DNA of 64,000 bases from Diadophis punctatus similis (taxonomy: Eukaryota; Chordata; Lepidosauria; Squamata; Dipsadidae): contig JALIGW010000002.1 of assembly GCA_023053685.1 (NCBI GenBank), positions 253,681,239-253,745,238 on the forward strand, given 5' to 3'. Below are positions 21,601 through 32,894 of this stretch, in pieces. The translations under genes were made by a program, and so were the position numbers. The notes beneath the pieces are model-generated. The model saw only the letters and a program-made list of their open reading frames with translations, was not told the origin of the DNA and made no database searches. Positions within the stretch are counted from its first letter, which is position 1, and every line of letters starts with the position of its first letter.

Positions 21601-23670
21601 CAAAAGACAATCACGTGACCCTGAGCCACTGCAACCATTATAAATATGAGCTGGTTGCCAAACGCTTGAATTTTGATCACATGACCATAGTAATGCCGCA
21701 ACAGTGTGAAAAACGGTCATTTTTTTTCCAGTGCCATTGTAACTTCAAATGGTCACTAAATGAACTGTGTTAAGTCAAGGACTACTGTACATCTTATCAT
21801 TTTATTGTTCTTAGGAGCTGGAAACACTTGAAATGATTCCAGAGTCTCTTGGTCTTTGAGAGAACCAGTCCATAATGTAAAATCTTAGTGGCAGGGGTGA
21901 AATTCCGCAGGTTCTGACAGGTTCTGGAGAACCGGTAGCGGAAATTTTGAGTAGTTCGGAGAACCAGCAAATACCACCTCTGGCTGGTCCCAGAGTGGGG
22001 AGGGAATGGGGATTTTGCAGTATCCTTCCCCTGCCACGCTCACCAAGCCACGCCCACAGAACCTGTAGGGAAAAATTTTGAATTTCGCCCCTGCAAGAGG
22101 CTCTTTAAACCTGACATAGAGGCTCTTTTGGGCTCCATCCAGGTGGCTTCAAATGTAAACAAATGTGCATTTTTTAAACCTTAAAATAATCAGATTATAC
22201 TGTATTTAATTCTGCCTTTTTCTTTTTCTTTGTGCCATGTTTTTTTGTTTACAGCAGTGGTGGGTTCCTACTGGTGTGGTCCACTCTATAGCACCGGTAG
22301 CGGCCCGCTGGTGACGTCACAGTACCGGTGCGGTCGGTTGCTGGTGCCTGGGTGCCGCCATTTTTTTAAAAAAATTTTTTTACATTTTTTTCAAATTTTC
22401 TTCTGCGCATGGCCAGAATCCGAGCTTCCGGCACTGTGCATGCGCTGCCTTCCTACCCCACAGTGAGTCCAAGCAGGGGAAGATGGCTGAGGGAGCGCGT
22501 GAGACGCTGAAAAAACGGGCGGCAGGAGCTATCTCCATTCCCCTCCCTTCAGCAGTCCGAGAAGCCACGAATGCGCGGTGATGATCCTAGGCATTTTTGC
22601 ACGTTTGAGGCTTCTCGAGCTGCTGAAGGGAGGAGGAATGGGCAGCAGGACCTATCTCAGTTCCCCTCCCTTCAGCAGTCAGAGAAGCCACAAACGTGTG
22701 GTGATGATCCCAGGCATTTTCGCACGTTTGAGGCTTCTCGAGCTGCTGAGGGGAGGGGGAACAGGCGGCAGGAGCCTAGGATCATCGAATGGGGAGAAGC
22801 ATTCAGTCCGGACGGAGCCTCCTAGAAGAACCACTGCTATGGTCTTGCTGCTCCCGCTGCAGGGGGCTGCATTGTGGGTGGGCAATGCCCTCCCTGCTTT
22901 TCCGGCCGCTGCCAAGCTCCCGAGGCCCACGCCCACTTGGTCACATGGCTGGCAAGCCACACCCACAAAATAAGCCACGCCCACAGAGTGGTAGTAAAAA
23001 AATTAGGAACCCGCCCCTGGTTTACAGATACTGTATTCCTTGACTTATGACCACAATTGAGCCCAAAATTTCTGTTGCTAAGTAAAATATTTGTTAAGGT
23101 AATTTTCTTGCCACATATGTTAAGTGGATCACTGCAGTTGATAAATTAGTAACATGGCTGTTAAATGAATCTGGCTTCCCCTTTGACTTTGCTTGTCAGA
23201 AGGTCACAAAAGACAATCACGTGACCCTGAGCCACTGCAACCATCATAAATATGAGCTGGTTGCCAAACGCTTGAATTTTGATCACATGACCATAGTAAT
23301 GCCGCAACAGTGTGAAAAACGGTCATTTTTTTTCCAGTGCCATTGTAACTTCAAATGGTCACTAAATGAACTGTGTTAAGTCAAGGACTACTGTACATCT
23401 TATCATTTTATTGTTCTTAGGAGCTGGAAACACTTGAAATGATTCCAGAGTCTCTTGGTCTTTGAGAGAACCAGTCCATAATGTAAAATCTTAGTGGCAG
23501 GGGTGAAATTCCGCAGGTTCTGACAGGTTCTGGAGAACCGGTAGCGGAAATTTTGAGTAGTTCGGAGAACCAGCAAATACCACCTCTGGCTGGTCCCAGA
23601 GTGGGGAGGGAATGGGGATTTTGCAGTATCCTTCCCCCAGGAGTGGGGAGGGAATGGGGAATTTCACCCC
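18638..23670 (+). repeat. Tandem array: three ~1.6-kb units plus a partial fourth
   Basis: CAGGGGTGAAATTCCGCAGG starts units at 20286, 21892 and 23498, exactly 1606 bp apart. The first unit starts about 18638 and is 42 bp longer. Units differ by only a few substitutions (for example GGCGGCAGG against GGCAGCAGG near 19427/21033). Each unit has: a MITE with inverted GGGGTGAAATT/AATTTCGCCCC ends; about 155 bp of unassigned sequence; a GC-rich MITE bounded by GGTGGGTTCCTACTGG and AGGAACCCGCCCCTGG with internal inverted repeats; and a GTAGTCC-family element. The short open frames repeated at the 1606-bp period are reads through these elements, not genes. Confidence 0.95.
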
Positions 23671-23848
23671 TGCTTAGTGGGTACAGCATTCTAATATCTT
23701 TGAGGAATAAAATGGGACATTAGCACAGAGGGAATGGAAGGGAAAAATTTGGAAGAGAGTTCATGGCTGAGTGGCTGCAGTCTATGTATAGTATACAGAT
23801 CTGTATCTAACAGTACTGTATCTGTCCTTCCAAAAAGTAGACAAGTGT

Positions 23849-24011
23849 CTCAAAGGAGCTTTTTTCAAGAGGCAATTGGACTTTCTGGTTTTTCTTTGAA
23901 GACGTTTCGCTTCTCATCCAAGAAGCTTCTTCAGCTCTAGTCCAGTTGCCTCTTGAAAAAACACCTTTGAGACAACCATGACCTGGATGACTGAGAATTT
24001 CCATAGACATC
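23849..24011. mobile_element. Palindromic Penelope-like terminal element, 10-bp TSD
   Basis: AGACAAGTGT occurs at 23839-23848 and 24012-24021. The inverted arms carry CAAGAGGCAATTGGACTTTC and its inverse. One hammerhead-like motif lies at 23901-23934 on the - strand. It inserted directly upstream of the gene C promoter. Confidence 0.6.
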
Positions 24012-24248
24012 AGACAAGTGTGCTTTTCAGCCTTGTGTCGCTAGATGGCGCTCTAAAGATCAGCAACACCATCGCCTAGAAAACCGCCGATGTAGCAGCG
24101 GCTTCTGAGGAAGAGCATTCAAGTATTGGATTGCTAGAGAGGCTTGGGGGGGCACAGGAACTTCCTCTTCCGGTTTCCCCCATAGGAGGATGGTGTCGTG
24201 GACGGCTGTTTTTTGTGCTCTTCCCGGGGTCGAAGCAGCAGCTGGCAG
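24012..24248 (+). promoter_or_regulatory. Gene C promoter and first exon
   Basis: It contains the CTCF-like TCGCTAGATGGCGCT (24038-24052; 13 of 15 positions agree with CCASYAGRKGGCRSY, and GATGGCG also resembles YY1), the ETS-like ACTTCCTCTTCCGG (24160-24173), and a first exon with ATG 24190 and donor CAG|GTGAGT (24249). Relative to E there is one extra base in the exon, so the ATG frame ends in phase 2 and does not enter the conserved tail of the micro-ORF. Confidence 0.6.
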
Positions 24249-24564
24249 GTGAGTTGAAGGAAGGTCGGAGGAAAGACCGGGAGCAAGCGGGGCTGTTTGG
24301 TTTGCTCCAGGGTGTAGAAGCAGAGCAAGCAACGTGGCTGAAACATTCTCAGCTGCTACCTATTCATGCCCTCCCCAAATTTCGTTCCAGTGGTGTTGCA
24401 TGATTTAAAATATGTTGTTTTTCAATTACTAAGTCGTGTCTGACTCTTCGGGACCCCATGGACCATAGCATGACTGACTGACTGATTGACTGACACACAC
24501 ACACACACACACAATCCTCCCCTCTCTGCGAGAGTCTGCCCAAATTCATGTTCGTTGTGTCGGT

Positions 24565-25260
24565 GACACTATAGCAATAGCACTTAGACTTATATACCAC
24601 TTCACAGTGCTTTACAGCCCTCTCTAAACGGTCAGTATCTATCTATCCATCTGTCTATCTATTTTTATCTATCATCTATATATCTATCATCTATTTCTAT
24701 CTATCTATCTATTTCTATCTATTTCATCTGTTTGTTTCTATTTGTTTCTATCTATTTCTATATCATCTATCTATCATCTACATTATGAGCCGAGGTGGCG
24801 CAGTGGTTAAAAGCTGCACTGCAACCTACTTCAGCTGATTGCTAGTTCAGCTGTTCAAATCTCACCAGGCTCAAGGTTGACTCAGCCTTCCATCCTTCTG
24901 AGGTCGCTAAAATGAGGACCCAGATTGTTGGGGGCAATATGCTGAACTCTGTAAACCGCTTAGAGAGGGCTGTAAAGCACTATGAAGCGGTATATGTCTA
25001 AGTGCTATTGCTATTGCTATATTTCTATCTATCTATTTCTATCATCTATTTCTATCTATTTCTATTTCTATATCATATATCTATCTGTCATCTATCTGTC
25101 TTTCTATCATCATCTATTTATCCATTTCTATCATCTATATCATCAATCTATATTTATCTATTTATCTATCTATCATCTATCTTTCTATCTTTCTATCTAT
25201 CATCCATCCATCCATCCATCTATCAGTATCTATCTATATCTCACCATCTCATCCTATCCA
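24565..25260. repeat. (CTAT)n tracts with Sauria SINEs inside
   Basis: Impure CTAT/TTCTAT tetra- and hexanucleotide runs fill 24640-24785 and 25019-25255. They flank a full SINE (24787-25018, +). An antisense SINE fragment lies at 24565-24640. A short (AC)n run sits at 24493-24512. The SINE tail (GCTATT)n merges into the tract and may have seeded it. Confidence 0.85.
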
Positions 25261-25594
25261 ACCATCTCATCCTCTGCTGTCCGTCCCCTTCTCCTTTTAC
25301 CTTCCATCTTTCCCCAACATCAGGGTCCTTTCCAGTGAGTGCTCTTTTCTCATTAGATGATCAAGGTATTGCTTCAGAAGCATCAGCGTCTGTCCTTCCA
25401 AAGGACAGTCAGGGTTGAGTTCGTTTAGGATCTACTGATTTGATCTCTCAGTCCAAGCGACTCTCCAGAGACTTCTCCAGCACTAAGTTCAAAAGCATTC
25501 ATTCTTCGGCACTCAGCCTTCCTTACGGAGTTTAAAATTGCTGCCTTTGATTTTCTGCTGGTTGGGAGATTTACATTTCTGCTTTACCTTGTGC

Positions 25595-25905
25595 TTTAAC
25601 AGAATAAGAGAGTCGGAAGGACCTTGGAGGTCATCTAATCCAACCCCCTGCTCAAGCAGGAGACCCTACACCATTTTGGACAGATGGCTGTCCAGTCAGT
25701 TCTTGAAAGTTTCCAGTGATGAAGCTCCCACAACTTCTGAAGGCAAATCTATTCCATTGGTTGATTGCTCTCAATGTCAGGAAATTTCTCTTTATTTCTA
25801 GGTTGAATCTCTCCTTATTTCTAGGTTGAATCTCTCCTTGTTCAGTTTCCATCCATTATTCCTTATCTGGACTTCAGGTGCCTTGGAAAATAGGTTGACA
25901 CCCCT
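25595..25905 (-). mobile_element. CR1 LINE 3' end, antisense
   Basis: AGTCGGAAGGACCTTGGAGG, TCATCTAATCCAACCCCCTG and GCTCAAGCAGGAGACC are the reverse complement of the CR1 3' end. The interior has a short internal duplication of TTTCTAGGTTGAATCTCTCC (25793-25840). Confidence 0.85.
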
Positions 25906-26374
25906 CCTCTATATGACTAGCTTTTTATCTGTGTTATTTTCAGGGCAAGTGAGGAGTTTCATGCGCAAAACTGGGGCTTTAAATCTCTCATAGGCTTTGG
26001 GCACCATTTCATCATCCTTTAAAAGCCCCCTTCCCGCCACATCAGACCAAAAAGTTTGAGTGTACCCACATTTGGGACATTTGTTAGACTGAAATACACA
26101 TAGATTTTTGACATGCATCTATACATACATTCATAGGTTTATCTACATTTCTCCTTGTGTGAATATATCTGTATCTGTATAACCTATACTCAGCATTTCC
26201 AGATTTATTTCATAACCATTTTTAATGCTAAGTGTTTGTGATTTACTCAAGTCCAAAAGGGAATTTCATGATTGAGAGGATATTTGAACTTGTATCTTGC
26301 TAATCTTCTATGTGTCAAATGAATTACAATGTTAGAGATTAGATTGGTATGTTTGGTTTTTCAATATGTTCCAA

Positions 26375-26703
26375 TATCTCAGGGGTTCCAATATCCAGTG
26401 TTCCAATATCTCAGGGGTTGCCACAAAGAAGAGGGAGTCAAACTATTCTCCAAGGCACCTGGGGGTAGAACAAGCAGCAATGGGTGGAAACTAAACAAGG
26501 AGAGAAGCAACTTAGAACTGAGGAGAAATTTCCTGACAGTTAGAACAATTAATCAGTGGAACAGCTTGCCTCAGGAAGTTGTGAATGTTCCAACACTAGA
26601 CGTTTTTAAGAAGATGTTGGTTAACCATCTGTCTGAAGTAGTGTAGGGTTTCCTGCGTAAGCAGGGGGTTGGACTAGAAGACCTCCACGGTCCCTTCCAA
26701 CTC

Positions 26704-26764
<61 letters not shown>

Positions 26765-26945
26765 TTATTTTATTTTATTTTATTTATTTTATTTTATTTT
26801 ATTTTATTTTATTTTATTTTATTTTATTTTATTATTTTATTTTATTATTATTTTATTTTATTATTTTATATTTATATTTATATTTATATTTATATATATA
26901 TTTATATTTATATTTATATTTATATTTATTATATTATTATTATAT
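26375..26945 (+). mobile_element. CR1 LINE 3' end with long (ATT)n/(ATTTT)n tail
   Basis: The body reads FQYLRGCHKEEGVKLFSKAP, then GGRTSSNGWKLNKERSNLEL, and ends CACGGTCCCTTCCAACTCTA at about 26704. The tail passes from ATT to ATTTT to TTTATA units up to 26945. The first bases of the body are duplicated (GTTCCAATATCTCAGGGGTT occurs twice). Confidence 0.9.
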
Positions 26946-27024
26946 ACTTTTTTCTTGTTTCCATATGTTGTGCACCCATTACATGTGCAACTAATAAACT
27001 AAGTATTTTATGTGAATCTTGCAG

Positions 27025-28410
27025 ACAAAGAAGATGCCAAGGAGTGCATTCTGAACAAATGAGAATCACAAGCAGCATTAAAAAAAAAAAGCAAATCTAT
27101 CCAGCAATCAAAATGCATTCCATTTCCTCCAGAAAACCTTTCTGCTTCCACAGCAGACGATAGACAAGAGAGAGAATAACAAGACGGCGGTGTTTGTGCT
27201 GGAAATAATCGAGTATGTGAAACTCAGACTCTCCACAAAAAAGATCAGAGTGGATCGTTTCTAAATTCAGAAAAAGAGGGAAATATCTAGAAATCGGGGG
27301 GGGGGTGGAAGGAGGAGTCCCTTGGATAGCCACATAGGCCAGATAATCATGCAAGTCTCTCCCTGTGAAGAAAGAAAGAGCAGCTTGATTCAAAGCAGCA
27401 TCGAAGAAGGGATCCAAAATATTTTTGACCTCGAGAATCCAGGAATATCACTGGTGGAAAAGCTCCGCAGATGCGGATATTGTAGGGAAATGGCAGATTG
27501 CAGATCAGAGTTGATTATGAATGGGAGGGCCCACACTGGAGAAAATCTCTCCCAGTGCCCTCAATGTGGCAAAAGCTTTATCAAACACACTACTCTAGTG
27601 ATACACAAGAGAAGTCAAATGGCAGAGAAGCCGTACGAGCGTCTGGATTGTGAGAAAGGTTACAGCAGTAATTCAAGCCTGTTGATAAATCGGAGGACTC
27701 ACACAGGAGAGAAACTGTATTTTTGTCCGGATTGTGGGAAAAGTTTCACTCGGAATTCCCACCTAGTGATACACCAAAGGACTCACACAGGAGAAAAACC
27801 ATATGAGTGTCCTGATTGTGGGAAAAGTTTCAGTCAGTATTGCCACTTGGTGATACACCAGAGGACTCACACGGGAGAGAAACCATATGAGTGTCTTGAT
27901 TGTGGGAAAGGTTTCATTCAGAATTCTGACCTGGTGATACACCAGAGGACTCATACTGGGGAGAAACCATATGTGTGTCTTGATTGTGGGAAAAGTTTCA
28001 GTCGGAATTCCTACTTGGTGGTACACCACAGGACTCACACAGGGGAGAAACCTTATGAGTGCCTGGAATGTGGAAAAGCTTTCAGTCGAAATTCCGAGCT
28101 GATGATACATAAGAGGACTCACACTGGGGAGAAACCATATGAATGTCCGGATTGTGGGAAAAGTTTCAGTCAGAATTCCCACCTGGTGGTACATCATAGG
28201 ACTCACACAGGGGAGAAACCGTATGAGTGTCCAGATTGTGGGAAAGGTTTCACTACTAGGTGTAAACTTATAAATCATGTAGGTTTACACACAGGGGAGA
28301 AACCTTTTAAATGCCCAGAGTGTGGACGGTGCTTCACGCATCATTCTTGTCTTACTGCGCACAAGAAAATCCACATGAGACAGAAGGTGATTCGTGTAGA
28401 GAAGGCTTGA
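27025..28410 (+). CDS. Gene C, C2H2 zinc-finger exon (8 intact fingers, damaged N-terminus)
   Basis: The exon starts after CTTGCAG (ending 27024) at ACAAAGAAGATGCCAAGG. The family initiator is lost: AAGATGG of B, D and E reads AGAGGG near 27270, and a poly-G insertion follows. The first ATG in the finger frame is 27349, giving about 353 residues that start at the conserved CEERKSSL segment. Two decayed fingers come first (one lacks the last His; one has Cys to Arg and His to Asn), then eight intact C2H2 fingers with HTGEKPY linkers, closing with [15 protein letters not shown] and [15 protein letters not shown]. It may still be translated, but the N-terminus is clearly reduced. It is the shortest array of the family. 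Confidence 0.85.
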
Positions 28411-29537
28411 ATTTAATTTCTGATCTTCTATTGGAAATGCAGCTGAGAAATTAAGTGTTTAATTTCTGGCCTGATTCGCTTTAGTCAAAGATGCCTCAGT
28501 ATTAGATAAGAGTGAGGAGAGAAAATAATTGGAAAATATTAGTTTGATAAAGACTAGTTACCTGTATATGGCTATCAATAAATGTTATTACCAGTAGATA
28601 CTTACTTTTCAAGAAATATTTACTTTTCAAGAAATAGTGCAATTGCTGCAATAAAGGTTTTGGGTGTTTTTCTATTGCTCATAGATTATAGAAATGCCAC
28701 ATGCAACGTTTCAGCTTTCTACCTCATTGTCTTCCAGATTTCAAGCCCCAGAATTCCCCAGCCAGGATTACCTCTTGAATAAGATATCTTGAAGTGATAG
28801 TCAACGTTTCCAGTTGGTCTCTAAAATCTGGGCTAAAAATACTTTACAGAAAAGATTGCAGCGCTCATGTTTAGTTAGAGATTATGAATCCTCAAATATG
28901 ACAAAATGGGATAGGAGAGGTAAAGTGAGTTCAAAGAAACTCAGTGGAAGGAGAATCCCTGTTCAGATTGTGGCTGGGATAAAGCGCAGAATATAGAGGT
29001 TCTGAGGGAAGTATCCTGCAATGACAGAAGCACTGTAAAATTCAACATTTGATGCCTATTAAATATGATGGATAAGAGCTGTAGGTACATTGAGTTGTGG
29101 AGAAAAGGGGCTGTGGTTTGGAGCGTGGGATCTTCAGGTTTATTAGCAACTCCTGCTGTAATATTGTTTGCTTGGAGGTGCTTGCTTGTTAGCCTTTGGT
29201 GTGTGATGCAATGCCAATTTGCTGACATTTTTGCTGCCTCCCCCTTTGGTGGTTGAGATCTGAGAAAAAAGTTGTAGAGCGGTAAATGTTTAATGCCTAA
29301 AACACATATCCATAAATAGATATTGATAAGGAAAATGAAATGGGGTTGCTGTGAACATTGGGGCAAGTTAATGCAAAACTGTTCCCAACATATGGCAGAT
29401 TTTTCCATTTCTTTCACTGCACTGTATGTGCTCCATATTCTACCTTATCCTAACTTTTGTCAATGCTTTTTCCCACTGTTAACAAAAGATCAATGACAGT
29501 TGTGGAAAATATGGCTTAAACCCCTTGGTTAGGTATA
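28411..29537. other. 3' flank of gene C, paralogous to the flank of gene D
   Basis: 28411-28510 resembles the sequence after the stops of B and D. 29040-29420 is a diverged copy of 42030-42440 (for example ATATGATGGATAAGAGCTGT against ATACGATAAGTGCTGT, and a shared GGAAAATGAAA..GTTGCTGTGAAC). No separate gene is supported. Confidence 0.55.
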
Positions 29538-29740
29538 ATAGCAATAGCACTTATATACTGCCTTACAGCATTCTCTAAGTGGTTTACAGAGTCAGCACAT
29601 TGCCCCCAACAATCTGAGTCCTCATTTTACCAACCTTGGAAGGATGGAAGGCTGAGTCAACCTTGACCTAGTCAGGATTGAACTCCTGACAGTGGGCAAA
29701 GTCAGCCTGCAGTAGAACCACTGCACCACCGGTGTATAAT
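29538..29740 (-). mobile_element. Sauria-type SINE, antisense
   Basis: It starts ATAGCAATAGCACTTATATA and contains AAGGCTGAGTCAACCTTGAC; the tRNA-like head is at the right end. Confidence 0.75.
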
Positions 29741-29796
29741 ATACAAAAAGAATTCTAAAGGCAAAAATGGAGAAAAGTAGTCCTGTTTCCTTAAAC

Positions 29797-30101
29797 CAGG
29801 GGTCCACAATCCTGGGCTATGGCCCACTGCAGGGCCACATGAGCAGCAAACTGGCATGCATGCATGCGTGCAGCTCCATTCGCATGAGTGGCAGACCAGC
29901 ACACACGTAGCTCCACTCACGTGTGGTGTGCTGATGTGCATGCGCACGCGGCTCTACTTGCAATTGAGCTGCATGCAAATGCACATGCGCTGCCTCGCTG
30001 CACACAGAAGTAAAGGCGCGCGCATGCACATTGGCCTGCCGCTCACATGGCCTGGTTCTCCTCCTCCCCCCCCCCACAGCCACAAAGATTGGGGACCGCT
30101 G
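29797..30101. mobile_element. hAT MITE with near-perfect 8-bp TSD
   Basis: The ends are CAGGGGTCCACAATCCTGGG and AAAGATTGGGGACCGCTG. The flanks are CCTTAAAC and CCTGAAAC (7 of 8). The interior is rich in GCATGC. Confidence 0.7.
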
Positions 30102-30257
30102 CCTGAAACAAAAATCATGATGCTAACTTCATCCCCCCTCAAATCAGATCAAGGATAAGGGCAGCAACCTTGGGAGGAAGTATTGAGTTGAAGGGTTTGA
30201 AGCATGTGGAACTCAATGAGACCATACAGAATAAAAACTCAAAGACTCTTCCTTGAG

Positions 30258-30382
30258 CAGGGGTCTTCAAACTTGGCAACTTTAAGACATCTTTGATTAA
30301 AGCGAATCAGGCTCAGCTGGCTGGAGAATTCTGGGAGTTGAAGTCCACAAGTCTTAAAGTTGCCAAGTTTGAAGACCTCCTG
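30258..30382. mobile_element. Palindromic hAT MITE, perfect 8-bp TSD
   Basis: TCCTTGAG occurs at 30250-30257 and 30383-30390. The arms CAGGGGTCTTCAAACTTGGC and GCCAAGTTTGAAGACCTCCTG are inverted. Confidence 0.85.
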
Positions 30383-30765
30383 TCCTTGAGGATCTGGTTC
30401 CTGCTTGCCACCTGTGCATAGAGAAAATCTCCCGGTTGCTCTGCATAGAGATGAGCAACGTGGAAGGCAAAAGCTGGGCTGGATTTCTCTGAGGAATGGA
30501 CTTCAGGCCAGGCTCCATTTCCAAGGAGAGTTTTTATTCTGGTCAGCTCATCAGAGATCATTCCCAAATAAGAATGTGTGATGGCAACTACTCAAATAAG
30601 AAAGAAAGAGGACCAAAAGGCACAATTGCATGGGTTTATTTTTTTTGCAATTCCTTTCCCGCTTATATTTCCTACATTTGATTTGTACGTTTTTATATTT
30701 CACTACATTAACAATTTCTAATAAAAATGATGTCAGACAAAGTATGGTGACATTTCTACACTTTT

Positions 30766-31567
30766 TTTTTTATTGAAAAAGTTTTATTAGTACAGAGTAC
30801 AAACATTTTTTAATTTTTCTCCCCACCCCCACCCCCTTCCCTCCCCCTCCTCCCCCCCGGACTTCCCAGAGAGAACACAGGGCATAATATAATATCAGTA
30901 ATTACAGAAGAAAAAAGAAAAAAGAAGAAAAACCCCTCAGCTCCAAATTACACATTGCTAACATCATTAAATTTCTATATATTATTTCCCATATAATTCT
31001 AAAAAATAAAAAATAAAAATTAAAAATATATTAATTATATAATCTGGGTTATACAAAGGAAGGAAAACAGTTTCTCCCTCCTCCTTTCAATCAACTTTCT
31101 AGATCTATAAAAATTATTAATAATACTAAATCTTTAAAAAAAAACGTTAATAATAATAATAATCTCATAATTAACTAAAACCGAAAAAATTTTACATAGC
31201 TAATATCAAGATATTAAATAATAATACCTTTAAATTTCATCATAACAACATATTATTCTAAAGCAACTTATTAACTCAAATAAAACTAAAAAAGTATTAC
31301 ATGTCTACATATTAAATAATAAAACTTTTAAATTTCGTCATAACATAATATTATTATACAACTTTAATTCATAATAAAAAATATTAAATAATAATACCTT
31401 TAAGTTTCTCATAATAACATTATTATACAACAACTTATTAACTCAGATAAAAAATTATTACATGTCTACATATTAAATATTAAAGCCTTTAAATTTCATC
31501 ATAACCACATAGTATTATTGTTCAACAACTTGTTAATTCATAATAAAAAGATATCCTTAAAGGTAAT

Positions 31568-31602
<35 letters not shown>

Positions 31603-31616
31603 TAAAAATAATAACA

Positions 31617-31706
<90 letters not shown>

Positions 31707-32590
31707 GTAAAAATCTAGAGAAGAGAGAGAAAAACAAAAACCTAAAACAAATGGAAAAAAAAAGATCCTTCCTTTAAAACAATTTTTAAAATCTAATTGT
31801 AGTAATTTAAAACTCAATAGTTTTAATTAAAAATTAAGAATTCCAATTCTTAAAGAATTATTAAAAAAGAGGAAAAAAGAAAGGGAAAAAAATTCTTCTC
31901 TTTCTCTTTCCCCCTTAAAAAAAGAAAGAAGAAAAAGAAAAAAAGAAAAAAAAAAGAAGAAGAAACAACAATAAAAAAAAAAGGGAGAAGAAGAAAATAC
32001 AATTATATTATCTCCATCCATCTAATACATATCAACACTACTTCTCTTTATATCTTATTGGTTGCCTCCTTTTGTATCTTGATGATTTTGAATTTATCAG
32101 CTCCTCTTCCATCTGATCCCAATACTCCATCTCCTTTTTCACATCTTTCTGGCTCTGCGATTCACTTTGACTCTTTGAGATTATTTCATTTTGATCCAAT
32201 AAGGATGACTTTTCCTCCTTGTCTTCTTCTACATTCATACGTTTTTCTTCTGGAATTTTAGATATATCAGCCTTTAAAATATTAACATAAAATTCGGTAG
32301 CTTTGTTTATCGTATTCAGCCTGTATCTTTTCTCCAAAAATTTCACCGTAACTCCTGTTGGTGCTTCCCATTTGTATTGTAAATTCAATCTTTTAAGTTC
32401 ATCAATCAAAAAAGTAAATTCTTTTCTAGCTTTAAGCATTTTAAAGGGAATTTCTTTCCAAATCTTAAGTTCCTGACCATTCACCTGAAGATTATTCTTA
32501 AATGTCGCCTGAATAATTCTGTTCCGTAAGACTCTTGTAGTAAAATATATAACAATGTCCCTTGGTAAATGTTTTTGTTTTGCATGCCAC
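30766..32590 (-). mobile_element. L1-like retroelement, 5'-truncated, ORF1 but no ORF2, 17-bp TSD
   Basis: GACATTTCTACACTTTT is repeated at 30749-30765 and 32591-32607. On the - strand the element reads the C-terminal half of an L1 ORF1p-like protein (32038-32595: KQKHLPRDIVIYFTTRVLRN, then a segment ending FTFLIDELKRLNLQYKW). Roughly 1.27 kb of AT-rich 3' sequence and a poly(A) (poly(T) on +) follow directly, with no reverse transcriptase. A pure (AAT)n tract sits at 31566-31707. The same arrangement recurs at 61018-64000. It interrupts a segment that is paralogous to 56920-57300. Confidence 0.85.
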
Positions 32591-32894
32591 GACATTTCTA
32601 CACTTTTGTGTGTAAGTGCCTAGTACTACCTTTCTTAGAATTCCTTGAAATGTTTCTTTGAAACGTTTACCAGTTTCTTTTACCGGGTATATATACATCA
32701 CTTCCTCTTTTTCAGCCCCTCTGCATTTTCTAGGCCTTACTTTTTATGGGTGTGTGTGTGTGTCTCTCTCTCACCTTGACTTAATGGAGATTTCTGTGCG
32801 AGCAAATTTACAGAACCACACATGGTGTTTAGCATTTAGCAGATTTAAAATCTGAAAAAAAAAGGCGGCTTGAGAGGAACAGCAGCTGCAATAT

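Noticed and set aside
19116..23043. Repeated ORFs of 60-131 residues at a 1606-bp period
   Set aside because: They lie in the GC-rich MITE of the tandem unit, overlap each other in several frames on both strands and have no recognisable domain.
24982..25418. Ser/Tyr/Ile-rich open frames
   Set aside because: They are translations of the CTAT tetranucleotide tract.
31518..31737. Open frames of poly-Ile, poly-Leu and poly-Tyr
   Set aside because: They are translations of the (AAT)n tract in the L1 3' region.
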